Below, piece by piece: positions 43,498-50,954 of a stretch of DNA of 64,000 nt (the stretch's first letter is position 1; the number at the start of each line of letters is the position of its first letter). The position numbers were made by a program, and so were the translations under genes. The stretch is from Haloplasma contractile SSD-17B. GTDB lineage: Bacteria > Bacillota_I > Bacilli_A > Haloplasmatales > Haloplasmataceae. Below the pieces are notes generated by a model. The model was given only the letters and a program-made list of their open reading frames with translations, made no database searches and was not told the origin of the DNA. The stretch is taken from NCBI RefSeq assembly GCF_000215935.2, contig NZ_AFNU02000006.1, positions 1-64,000 of the forward strand. Direction: 5' to 3'.

Positions 43498-44628
43498 ATG
43501 AAGGCAGTTACCTATCAAGGTTTTAAAAATATTAAGGTCAAAAAAGTAAAAGACCCAATAATAGAGCAGGATGATGATGTCATTATAAAGGTCACATCTA
43601 CCTCAATATGTGGATCTGACTTACATATCTATCACGGCTTAATTCCTGGTGTCAATAAGGGTCATGTAATTGGACATGAGACGATGGGGATTATTGTAGC
43701 AACTGGTAAGGAAGTTAACCATATAAAAAAAGGTGATCGGATTATTGTTCCGTTTCCTGTTTCATGTGGACATTGTTACTATTGTGAACATGAATTATGG
43801 AGTCAGTGTGATGATTCGAATGTAAATGGAGAAGTTGGTGCTGTCTTTGGGTATGGAAAACTACTTGGAGGGTATGATGGAGGACAAGCAGAATATTTGA
43901 GGGTACCCTATGCAAATGTGGGACCTACTATTGTACCTGAGTATTTATCGGATGAAGAAGCATTATTTTTAACTGATGCACTTACAACTGCATATTGGGG
44001 AGCAGAACAAGCTAATGTTAGAGTAGGCGATACGGTTGTAGTCTTAGGAAGCGGACCTATCGGCTTATTAACTCAAAAGTGTGCAGCCTATATGGGAGCA
44101 GGTCGAATTATTGCAGTCGACCATGTTGATTATAGGTTGAATCACGCAAAAACAAGTAATGGAGTAGAGGTAGTTAATTTTAATGACTATAAAAACACTG
44201 GTGAGTATATTAAAGAGATTACTAATGGGGGAGCCGATGCTGTAATTGATTGTGTAGGATTAAGTGGTAAAATGTCTTTTGTTGAGAAGCTAGAGACAGC
44301 TTTAAAAATTCAAGGTGGTTCTAAGTCAGCTATTGAAATTGCCTCTCAGGCTGTAAGAAAAGGTGGTAATGTTTCTCTTGTAGGTGTCTATGGTGCTAGA
44401 TATAATAACTTTCCATTAGGTGACTTCTTTTCGCGGAATATCACACTAAAGATGGGACAGTGTCCTGTTCACTCCTATGTGGATCCTCTTATGAATCTAG
44501 TAAAAGAAAAGAAAATTGATCCAACTGATATCATTACTCACAAACTTCCTCTTTATAAAAGTGAGCAAGCTTATAAACTGTTTAATAACAAAGAAGAAGA
44601 TTGTATTAAAGTCATTTTAAAACCCTAA
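43498..44628 (+). CDS. Zinc-dependent alcohol dehydrogenase, formaldehyde-dehydrogenase-like
   Basis: A 376-residue medium-chain dehydrogenase. Catalytic zinc ligands lie in TSICGSDLHIY and GHVIGHETMG. The structural zinc site is CGHCYYCEHELWSQC, with four Cys. The NAD-binding glycine motif is VLGSGPIGLL followed by an acidic residue in IIAVDHVDYRL. Length and the long insert before the cofactor motif resemble glutathione-independent formaldehyde dehydrogenases and threonine-dehydrogenase-like enzymes. Its ATG lies 9 bases after a ribosome site sequestered in a hairpin, suggesting translational control. Confidence 0.85.
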   Translation: MKAVTYQGFKNIKVKKVKDPIIEQDDDVIIKVTSTSICGSDLHIYHGLIPGVNKGHVIGHETMGIIVATGKEVNHIKKGDRIIVPFPVSCGHCYYCEHELWSQCDDSNVNGEVGAVFGYGKLLGGYDGGQAEYLRVPYANVGPTIVPEYLSDEEALFLTDALTTAYWGAEQANVRVGDTVVVLGSGPIGLLTQKCAAYMGAGRIIAVDHVDYRLNHAKTSNGVEVVNFNDYKNTGEYIKEITNGGADAVIDCVGLSGKMSFVEKLETALKIQGGSKSAIEIASQAVRKGGNVSLVGVYGARYNNFPLGDFFSRNITLKMGQCPVHSYVDPLMNLVKEKKIDPTDIITHKLPLYKSEQAYKLFNNKEEDCIKVILKP

Positions 44629-44651
44629 TATTAGTTGTACAAGGATATTGA

Positions 44652-44690
44652 AAGCGGACTAACTTTGCAGTTAGCCCGCTTATTTTATAA
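44652..44690 (+). terminator. Intrinsic terminator after the dehydrogenase gene
   Basis: AAGCGG plus CTAAC pair with GTTAG plus CCGCTT, with one mismatch between, followed by ATTTTA. Confidence 0.75.
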
Positions 44691-44782
44691 TTTGATCCAT
44701 AGAGCATTCATAATATTATCCAAATTTCACAGTTTTCAACGCACATTACATGTGGAAAAGTTATCTAACTATAGTTGAAGCT

Positions 44783-44811
44783 TTGCAAGTCAACACGTAA
44801 TTGAGTATAAT
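44783..44811 (+). promoter_or_regulatory. Sigma-A promoter of the Nmad3 gene
   Basis: TTGCAA (44783-44788), 17-base spacer, TATAAT (44806-44811). Transcription would start near 44818, giving a short leader before ATG 44846. Confidence 0.75.
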
Positions 44812-44845
44812 GGACATAGTTAAATATGAAGGGAGTACTCTGACA

Positions 44846-45691
44846 ATGAAGATAATATTAAGTCGTAAAGGTTTCGATTCAGGTTCAGGTGGCTTCCCTA
44901 GTCCGATTTTGCCAAACGGGGACCTGCTTTCGTTACCTATTCCATGTAAGAATGACTTGTTTAAATACAGTAAACTAAAACATCGGAAATATGGTTCTTA
45001 TTATAAAATTATGAAGCAACTTACATCGCGCAAGCTAAAAGAAGGAAAACAAACCTATAAACTAACTCAAAATACGACTTGTCATCTCGATCCTGACCTA
45101 GATTTGAATGTGATTGAACGCAAAGAAGGGTGGCGCCCATTATTTGGACAATCAGGCGCAGCACTGACACATCTCAGAAATCAAGCTGTTGGTAAGGGGG
45201 ACTTATTTATTCAGTTTGGTTGGTTTCGAAAAACAATTATGAAAGACAGGAAATTAATGTTTGACCCTGAAGATAAGACAGGTAGGCATATCATCTTCGG
45301 TTATCTACAAGTTGGTGATATCATCGATCACACCTCTACTAATGTTCCTGATTTTGTATATGATCATCCACACTATCAAGATGAAGAGCGAAGAAAATCT
45401 CTAAGAAATGCGATCTATATGGCGTGTGAATCGGTATCATGGAATAACCTAATTCCTGGTGCAGGAGTATTTAAGTACGATGATTCATTAGTTTTAACTA
45501 AAGTTGGATACAAGAAAAGTCATTGGGAGCTGCCATCATTTTTTATGGACGCAACGATTAGTTTTCATAATGAAAATAGTTTCAAAGATGATCATTTTAA
45601 GTGTGTAGATAGAGGGCAGGAATTTGTGATTCAAGATCATAAATCTGTAGTTAAATGGGCGCGAGAACTGATTGAAAAGAATATTACATAA
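44846..45691 (+). CDS. Nmad3 (nucleotide modification-associated domain 3) protein
   Basis: A 281-residue soluble protein. The opening MKIILSRKGFDSGSGGFPSP followed by LPNGDLLSLPIP is the signature, as I recall it, of the Nmad3 domain, which was described in phage and bacterial loci predicted to make modified nucleotides. Further on, GRHIIFGYLQVGDII and an aromatic-rich C-terminal half are consistent with that family. The start ATG 44846 lies behind GGGAG; an in-frame ATG at 44801 lies within the promoter. It stands alone here, with no phage genes or DNA-modification partners nearby, so its present role is unclear. Confidence 0.75.
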   Translation: MKIILSRKGFDSGSGGFPSPILPNGDLLSLPIPCKNDLFKYSKLKHRKYGSYYKIMKQLTSRKLKEGKQTYKLTQNTTCHLDPDLDLNVIERKEGWRPLFGQSGAALTHLRNQAVGKGDLFIQFGWFRKTIMKDRKLMFDPEDKTGRHIIFGYLQVGDIIDHTSTNVPDFVYDHPHYQDEERRKSLRNAIYMACESVSWNNLIPGAGVFKYDDSLVLTKVGYKKSHWELPSFFMDATISFHNENSFKDDHFKCVDRGQEFVIQDHKSVVKWARELIEKNIT

Positions 45692-45843
45692 TGTGATTAA
45701 AAGTATAGGATAAATAACTAGAATTTTAAATCAGAAGTGTATTAAAAAATTATGAACTAACTACATGAGGACTATTATGATAACAATCTAATGGTCTATA
45801 GAGGGAACTATAGAAGGTAAAAAAAATTATACAAATTGTTGTA

Positions 45844-45872
45844 TTGACAATATATGGATATATTTGTACAAT
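45844..45872 (+). promoter_or_regulatory. Near-perfect sigma-A promoter
   Basis: TTGACA (45844-45849), 17-base spacer, TACAAT (45867-45872): the best -35/-10 match in the window. It drives a short transcript whose only ribosome site (AGGAGGG, about 45891-45897) precedes a five-codon frame. Confidence 0.8.
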
Positions 45873-45906
45873 AATATATGTAAAAAACTAAGGAGGGATC
45901 TATTCT

Positions 45907-46052
45907 ATGAAAACAACTTACTAGTGGCTATAATCAAGTTTTATTTGATTAAAAAAGGAATTAACACGAAAAAAATATACGATACCCCTATTTATGTAGG
46001 TTTTTTAAGTGTGCTTCTTTTCATTAGTAAGAGGAATGGATCATTTTTATAG
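45907..46052 (+). pseudogene. Small membrane protein gene with a probable -1 frameshift at codon 2-3
   Basis: ATG 45907, ideally placed after AGGAGGG, reads MKTTY then TAG. If the run of four A after the ATG had one more A, the frame would continue as MKNNLLVAIIKFYLIKKG, then a loop TKKIYDTPIY, and a hydrophobic VGFLSVLLFIS ending SKRNGSFL at TAG 46050-46052, giving about 48 residues. The strong promoter and ribosome site fit an expressed small membrane protein. The change could be real decay, phase variation in an A-run or a sequencing error. The alternative in-frame start at 45864 lies inside the promoter and is unlikely. Confidence 0.5.
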
Positions 46053-46258
46053 AACTAAAATCGTTTTGTCATAATGATGAACCTATTTAATACGTAATAG
46101 GTAATAGCACGTCTCATCTTATAATAATCGATTATAGACTGTAGGGAGGATTATGCCTTTATGCAGTCTTTTTATATACTTAGAAACATTACTTTTTATG
46201 GGTCAAGAATGACTTAAAATAACTTAAATACACAAGGGGCAATTATGGAGGAATTTAA

Positions 46259-47146
46259 ATGAATAATCAATACCAATTAGTATGTGATTACAAACATAAT
46301 GATGAATTAAGATCGAGTTTTAATGAGTTATCAGAGAAAACATTTGGATTAAACTTTGAGAAATGGTATCAAGATGGATACTGGAACGACAGTTATATAT
46401 GCTATTCCTACAGGAACGAGGATAATAAAATTGTTAGCAATATTTCAATTCATCCGATGGACATAATGATGAACGGAGAACATAAGAAGGCCATTCAAAT
46501 CGGTACTGTCATGACAGATGAAAACCATAGGAAACAAGGACTAGCAAGAAAATTAATGGAACATATTATAAGCACTTATAAAGAGGATTATGATTTGTTC
46601 TACTTATCAGCTAATGAAACGGTATTAGATTTTTATCCACGATTCGGCTTTAAGTTAAAAGAAGAAACAAAATTCATTTTACCTGTTTCAACAAGCATCA
46701 TGCAAGTACGAAAAGGAGTTAGGCAGTTGGAACTTTCGAATGATGCTGATTTAGCAGTGTTGATCGATTTAACTGAGAATAGATATCCGGCATCCAATAC
46801 ATTAGATACATTTAATGACCATCATCTAGTCAGATTTTACTGTACAAATGTATTTACTGACTCCATTTATTATATAGAAAAAGAGAATTCAATTGTAGTA
46901 TTTAACATTGAGGGTAACACACTACATCTATTAGGAGTGATTAGTGACAGAGAGGTTGATCTCAATAAGTTGGTCACTTACCTAGTATCGAATAAAATAA
47001 AGCAGATTGAGTTTCACTTTACGCCTGATATAGATAGTAAGCAGTTAACTTTAAATAAAACATCGCAAAACGATCGTTTTATACTAAACTTAGCTAATAT
47101 AGAATTGCCACAAGACTACGTGTTTCCAAGTCTATCACAGGGTTAA
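46259..47146 (+). CDS. GNAT acetyltransferase, Eis-like two-domain type
   Basis: A 295-residue protein. The N-terminal GNAT domain contains IGTVMTDENHRKQGLARKLM (acetyl-CoA loop RKQGLA, about residues 82-101) and YLSANETVLDFYPRFGF. The C-terminal ~140 residues form a second domain, probably a degenerate GNAT or sterol-carrier-like part as in Eis-type proteins. The ATG follows ATGGAGGAAT. Substrate unknown. Terminator downstream. Confidence 0.8.
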   Translation: MNNQYQLVCDYKHNDELRSSFNELSEKTFGLNFEKWYQDGYWNDSYICYSYRNEDNKIVSNISIHPMDIMMNGEHKKAIQIGTVMTDENHRKQGLARKLMEHIISTYKEDYDLFYLSANETVLDFYPRFGFKLKEETKFILPVSTSIMQVRKGVRQLELSNDADLAVLIDLTENRYPASNTLDTFNDHHLVRFYCTNVFTDSIYYIEKENSIVVFNIEGNTLHLLGVISDREVDLNKLVTYLVSNKIKQIEFHFTPDIDSKQLTLNKTSQNDRFILNLANIELPQDYVFPSLSQG

Positions 47147-47157
47147 AGCGCTAATAA

Positions 47158-47195
47158 AGAGGCCTATATCTAAATACGATGTAGGGCCTCTCTTA
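47158..47195 (+). terminator. Intrinsic terminator
   Basis: AGAGGCC (47158-47164) pairs with GGCCTCT (47185-47191), followed by CTTAATT; the U-run is weak. Confidence 0.6.
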
Positions 47196-47318
47196 ATTGA
47201 TATAGGTACAATTCAACTTATTATAGTGTAAATCAGGTACGTTATAATGTAATATATGAAGAAACTATGTTCTTAAAATCCAATCTGAGTATAATTATAG
47301 TATAAAGGCGGTGAGGGA

Positions 47319-47765
47319 ATGAAAGTCAAGATAATCTGTCGTAAAGAAAACTATGATCACTATGAAAAGATGCTAACAGTGGGTGGGTTTACAATAAGTG
47401 AGGATGCTGCCTTAATTTTTAAAGAAGAAAACTATCAGCAGGATTCAATTGCAGGAATGTATAATAATAGATATGAACTTATACACTATCCCGATATTGT
47501 TTATATCGAAAGCTTCGGACATGATATTATGCTTCATACACGTGATAAAGAATACAGTATTAAAGAAAAACTGTATGAAATTGAAGGGTTATTTGAAAAC
47601 AAGGGGTTTGTAAGAATCAATCGTTCCTGTGTCGTGAATAAAAAACAAATTAAAGAAATAATACCGACCTTTAATACCAAGTTTATCCTTACAATGAGAA
47701 ACAATCAAAAAGTAGAAGTAACGCGCAGTTACTACACAAAGTTTAAAGAATATATTGGATTATAG
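47319..47765 (+). CDS. LytTR-domain transcriptional regulator
   Basis: A 148-residue protein. The C-terminal LytTR DNA-binding domain (about residues 45-145) is clear: YPDIVYIESFGHDIMLHT, then YSIKEKLYEIEGLF, FVRINRSCVVNKKQIKEI and a final VEVTRSYYTKFKEYI. The N-terminal 45 residues are short and lack a receiver phosphorylation site, so this is a stand-alone regulator. It is followed after 11 bases by a membrane protein, the same order as LytTR regulatory pairs where a membrane protein restrains the regulator. ATG follows GGCGGTGAGGG. Confidence 0.88.
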   Translation: MKVKIICRKENYDHYEKMLTVGGFTISEDAALIFKEENYQQDSIAGMYNNRYELIHYPDIVYIESFGHDIMLHTRDKEYSIKEKLYEIEGLFENKGFVRINRSCVVNKKQIKEIIPTFNTKFILTMRNNQKVEVTRSYYTKFKEYIGL

Positions 47766-47776
47766 GAGATGATTCT

Positions 47777-48778
47777 ATGGAAACGCCTGGATTTCTATAT
47801 GTAATAATTGTTTTGGAGTGTCTTGCTATCTTAACTGCAATCGTATTTTTATATCGTTTTTTTTATAAACGCCACCTTAACAAAAAATTAAATGGCGAAC
47901 CAAGCCGCTTCACCTTAATCGATCCGTTTAATTTCATTCTAGTTGTATTAATGATTGTGATTATTGTCATTGGTGTAGTAGGGAATGGAAAACTGAACGA
48001 TTTAGAAGACACTGTTAGTGATTTAAGAAGTCAAAATTCTTACCTTCAACACAAGTTGAATAATGTAAACTCAAACATCAATAGTGTGGAACAACAATTT
48101 AAACAATTTAAAGAACAGATGATACAGGATGCTAAGTGGATTCAGAATAGTAGTTATAAATTTATAGATCAAACTGAAGATGAATCTAGAGTGGTTACAA
48201 AAATTAATTTTGATTTTAAAGAATTAGATACAAATCAAACCATTTACTTGTTAATTTCGAATAAAGCAGATGAAAGTGACGTACAAAGAGTAGAAGTTAT
48301 ACCAGAAGACTTTAAATATGAAGCGACAGTTGAACTTGAATGGTCTAACAATTATAAACTAGAAGTTGTGGGAGAAACGAACTCAGTGGTAAAGAAAGAA
48401 GCATTATTTGATATCGATGTTGCTGACAAGTTTAACAATGAAACGATTATATATTATATTGAGGGGGTAATTGACCCTGAAAACAAAGACTATGACGATC
48501 TATTTCTCGGATTAAAATATTACCATGGTGGAATAGAGTCGCTTAAGGTTGATCGTGTTATGTTGATAACAACTAAAGACGGTAACAAAACTGAAACAGA
48601 TATAACAGAAACAATAAAAGTAAACGATACGCCAACATACTACGGTGCAAAAGTTATTTTCTCGGAAATAGGTATCGAACCAGATCAGTTTAATTCATTT
48701 GAAGTTATCATTATAGATCGAATGGGAAATGAATATATATCAGGAGAATATACTGATACAGAAGATTTTGGAAAGTAA
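47777..48778 (+). CDS. Membrane protein with coiled coil and extracytoplasmic beta domains, LytTR partner candidate
   Basis: A 333-residue protein. Two transmembrane segments (about 6-28 and 50-70) are followed by a coiled coil (about 74-125: NDLEDTVSDLRSQNSYLQHK...) and two beta-rich domains, probably outside the cell. No family recognised. The ATG follows TAGGAGA and is 11 bases after the LytTR gene, so the two are almost surely co-transcribed. By analogy with LytTR regulatory systems it could sense an external cue and control the regulator; that role is inferred from gene order only. Confidence 0.65.
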   Translation: METPGFLYVIIVLECLAILTAIVFLYRFFYKRHLNKKLNGEPSRFTLIDPFNFILVVLMIVIIVIGVVGNGKLNDLEDTVSDLRSQNSYLQHKLNNVNSNINSVEQQFKQFKEQMIQDAKWIQNSSYKFIDQTEDESRVVTKINFDFKELDTNQTIYLLISNKADESDVQRVEVIPEDFKYEATVELEWSNNYKLEVVGETNSVVKKEALFDIDVADKFNNETIIYYIEGVIDPENKDYDDLFLGLKYYHGGIESLKVDRVMLITTKDGNKTETDITETIKVNDTPTYYGAKVIFSEIGIEPDQFNSFEVIIIDRMGNEYISGEYTDTEDFGK

Positions 48779-48929
48779 CGGAATAAGTGTGAAAGTTTAG
48801 ACTAATTAGTTACTTAAATTGACTCATCAAAATTTAAATGAGGAGTTTTGTATTTATATTTCATTACTGTTTGTTATTGATTATTAATAAACTAATCCTA
48901 TTTCTATTTGTTCATTTTGAAGTGATGAC

Positions 48930-49190
48930 ATGAAAAAATAATTGAAATAAATGCTATGAAAGCGTACTTTAGTGAAGAACCTCTTTACCATTCAAAAGCA
49001 TTCAAAAATAAGGGCGATTCAATCAGATGAAAGCATGTTTAGATCGTCATGCCATTGAAAAAAAGCGTGGGATAACGAGCAGATCAATTATAGGGTCATA
49101 GTCGAACGTGACGATACTATGAAAAGGTAGCGTTATTACGACAGAGATGTAGAAAAAAATCATTATTTATCGAATTTTAACCTTCAACTT
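48930..49190 (+). pseudogene. Highly decayed 5' fragment of a TetM-like translational GTPase
   Basis: Piecewise translation across frameshifts recovers the N-terminus of a ribosomal-protection-type GTPase. MKK-IIEINAMKAYFSEEPLYHS replaces a family pattern like HVDAGKTTFSE-LLYH; KAFKNKG then shifts frame to GRFNQMKACLDRHAIEKKRG-IT, matching the G2 region (xFLDxHxIEKxRGIT). Further on, GSVITTEM-stop-KKII matches GHVDFSTEMERxI after the DTPG motif. At least two frameshifts, three stops and a deletion of about five codons between G2 and G3 are present, and nothing of the remaining 550 or so residues survives. It is certainly non-functional. Confidence 0.7.
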
Positions 49191-49224
49191 ATTACTTATG
49201 TATCTATAATTTTCAGGAAAAATA

Positions 49225-49233
49225 TGGTATAAT
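49225..49233 (+). promoter_or_regulatory. Extended -10 promoter of the ANT(6)-like gene
   Basis: TG-G-TATAAT, about 50 bases before ATG 49284; no consensus -35. Confidence 0.55.
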
Positions 49234-49283
49234 ATTCTAGGAAAATCGTTGTTACTGATTAATATTTGAGTAGGGGGCTAAAT

Positions 49284-50144
49284 ATGCGTAGTGAAGAAGA
49301 AGTGTTTGAACAGATTTTAGATTTTGCAAAAGAAGATGATCGAATTCGGGCGGTAATGCTGAATGGATCACGTTTAAATCCAAATGCACCAGACGATATT
49401 ATGCAGGACTATGACATTGTTTATTTTATTAAAGACTTGGATCCATCATATAAGAATAATCAGGACTGGATTAATACCTTTGGTGATTTAGTGATGATGC
49501 AACAAAATGATTTTGAAAATGGTTATATCTTTTTGATGCAGTTCAAAGATAATGTCCGAATTGACTTATCGTTTAGCGATGTATCAACAATAAAAGAAGC
49601 TGCGAAAGAAGACTCACTTACAAAAATTTTATTAGACAAAGATGAAGTTTTTGAAAAAGGAGAACTTGATAAACCGAATGAGTCAATTCATTGTGTATCT
49701 AAACCAACTGAACAAGAGTTTAATGAGGTTTTAAATGAATTTTGGTGGATTCAAGTGAATATAGCAAAAGGAATTTGGAGAGATGAATTATCTTATGCAA
49801 AATACATGTATGATGTTATTCTAATTGGATGCATCCGTAAGATCATCTCGTGGAAAATCGGTAGTGAAAATGATTGGAATGTAAATACCGGAAAGTTAGG
49901 TAAATGGTTTAAGAACTACATGTCAAATAGTTTATACAAAAAATATTTAGAAATCTATCCTGGGAATGACTACTATGAAATGTGGGCTTCTCTATTATTA
50001 GCTGGAAAGTTTGTCAGAACGCTTGCAATAGAACTAGCTGAAGACTTAGGATTTACTTATCCAGAGGAAGATGATGAAAACACAACGACCTATGTTAAAA
50101 AGGTAAGAGATTTACCAAAAGACTCAAGAGTGTTTCGATGGTAA
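49284..50144 (+). CDS. Aminoglycoside 6-adenylyltransferase-like protein (AadE/ANT(6) family)
   Basis: A 286-residue nucleotidyltransferase. The nucleotidyltransferase signature is AVMLNGSRLNPNAPDDIMQD, with DYDIVYFI carrying the metal-binding Asp pair and RIDLSFSD the third acidic residue. The C-terminal helical half (AKYMYDVILIGCIRKIISWKIG) fits AadE. Such enzymes adenylylate streptomycin; chromosomal homologues need not confer resistance. The start ATG 49284 follows AGGGGGC. It lies just downstream of a decayed TetM-like gene. Strong terminator after the stop. Confidence 0.88.
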   Translation: MRSEEEVFEQILDFAKEDDRIRAVMLNGSRLNPNAPDDIMQDYDIVYFIKDLDPSYKNNQDWINTFGDLVMMQQNDFENGYIFLMQFKDNVRIDLSFSDVSTIKEAAKEDSLTKILLDKDEVFEKGELDKPNESIHCVSKPTEQEFNEVLNEFWWIQVNIAKGIWRDELSYAKYMYDVILIGCIRKIISWKIGSENDWNVNTGKLGKWFKNYMSNSLYKKYLEIYPGNDYYEMWASLLLAGKFVRTLAIELAEDLGFTYPEEDDENTTTYVKKVRDLPKDSRVFRW

Positions 50145-50446
50145 CGAACAAAACGTTACGTAATAATTAAAAACGACAGAAAAGACAACCACGTGGTTGT
50201 CTTTTTGTTATCTTAAATAAAATGCTGTGTTAGTGAAACGTGTTGTTAATAAACATCTTATAAACAGAACGTATACACCTAATAGTAAGGGCATTATTAT
50301 TAATTAGTTAAGCATTTAAGACAGATTTTTCACTTTAGATTTAATCAAGGCTACCATTCTATATGAAAAGTTGAGAATAAATGCGTCTTATAGCAACAAG
50401 GTCCCCTAACAGAGCCAAATAAAAAAAGCATCAGAATTTCTGATGC
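50145..50446. other. Intergenic region between convergent genes
   Basis: 302 bases with a + strand terminator at 50181-50207 and a - strand terminator at 50415-50448. No coding or RNA signal in between. Confidence 0.5.
50181..50207 (+). terminator. Strong intrinsic terminator
   Basis: AAAGACAACC (50181-50190) pairs with GGTTGTCTTT, loop ACGT, followed by a T-run. Confidence 0.9.
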
Positions 50447-50448
50447 TT
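50415..50448 (-). terminator. Intrinsic terminator (minus) overlapping the 88-residue gene
   Basis: AAGCATCAGAA and TTCTGATGCTT form an 11-bp perfect stem; on the minus strand it is followed by seven T. The stop codon of the upstream gene lies at the base of the stem. Confidence 0.85.
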
Positions 50449-50713
50449 ACTGGTTAGATTCAATGTCAATCACTTCATTGTTTAAAGTAAAACAGGTATC
50501 CTCTATAATCCGTTTATAGAAGTAGGGTAGTTTTTCCATTAAATAATTGAGGATGTGCTCAGAGGATTGAAGGTCTAATAGCTTGTCTAATGAATCGAAC
50601 TGTTCACTATAACATTCATAACGCGCGTCAAAGATTTTAAATCCATACTTAATTACATTACCATGAACGTCATTGTTTAATTCAGTAATTTTTAACCACT
50701 TAACAGTTACCAA
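50447..50713 (-). CDS. Hypothetical small soluble protein, 88 residues
   Basis: Unrecognised protein, mixed charged and aromatic (for example VKWLKITELNNDVHG and SEHILNYLMEKLPYFYKR). No signal peptide or transmembrane segment. The start is TTG 50713, with GGAGGGTGAG 9 bases upstream on the minus strand; no ATG is available in a better place. It is a single-gene unit with a strong terminator, oriented away from the large ABC operon. Confidence 0.65.
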   Translation of the reverse strand: MVTVKWLKITELNNDVHGNVIKYGFKIFDARYECYSEQFDSLDKLLDLQSSEHILNYLMEKLPYFYKRIIEDTCFTLNNEVIDIESNQ

Positions 50714-50873
50714 CTGAACTCACCCTCCTTACTATAAACTAAGCATTAATTGCTTTATTATTAATATATGATTCTATTGAACAAGATATAACAATTTTAG
50801 TTATAATTAAGTCTGAATAAAATTAAGCATTGCTTAGATTATCAAATAAATTATGGGATTACGTCGCTATTTT

Positions 50874-50882
50874 TGGTATAAT
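50874..50882 (+). promoter_or_regulatory. Extended -10 promoter of the ABC transporter operon
   Basis: TG-G-TATAAT lies about 75 bases before the first gene, with no good -35 at 17 bases. No other promoter or terminator is seen from here to the end of the window, consistent with one operon of at least eight genes. Confidence 0.6.
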
Positions 50883-50954
50883 GGAATAAAAACAGATAAA
50901 AAATTCATTAGAGTAATAAAAAGAGAATTTTAATATTGTTTGGGGGCCATTACT

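Larger units (their letters stand above)
45692..46258. other. Intergenic region of about 570 bases with an orphan promoter and frameshifted gene
   Basis: Contains the near-perfect promoter at 45844-45872 and the small frameshifted membrane-protein gene at 45907-46052, then about 200 bases of AT-rich DNA before the next GNAT gene. Nothing else recognisable. Confidence 0.5.
48779..49283. other. Region of about 500 bases between genes, containing a decayed gene
   Basis: The first 150 bases are AT-rich without signal. The rest holds the TetM-like pseudogene (48930-49190) and the extended -10 promoter (49225-49233) of the ANT(6)-like gene. Confidence 0.6.

Noticed and set aside
45864-46052. 62-residue protein starting at 45864
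   Set aside because: Its start codon lies within the promoter -10 region; the ideal ribosome site points to ATG 45907, so a frameshifted shorter protein is more likely.
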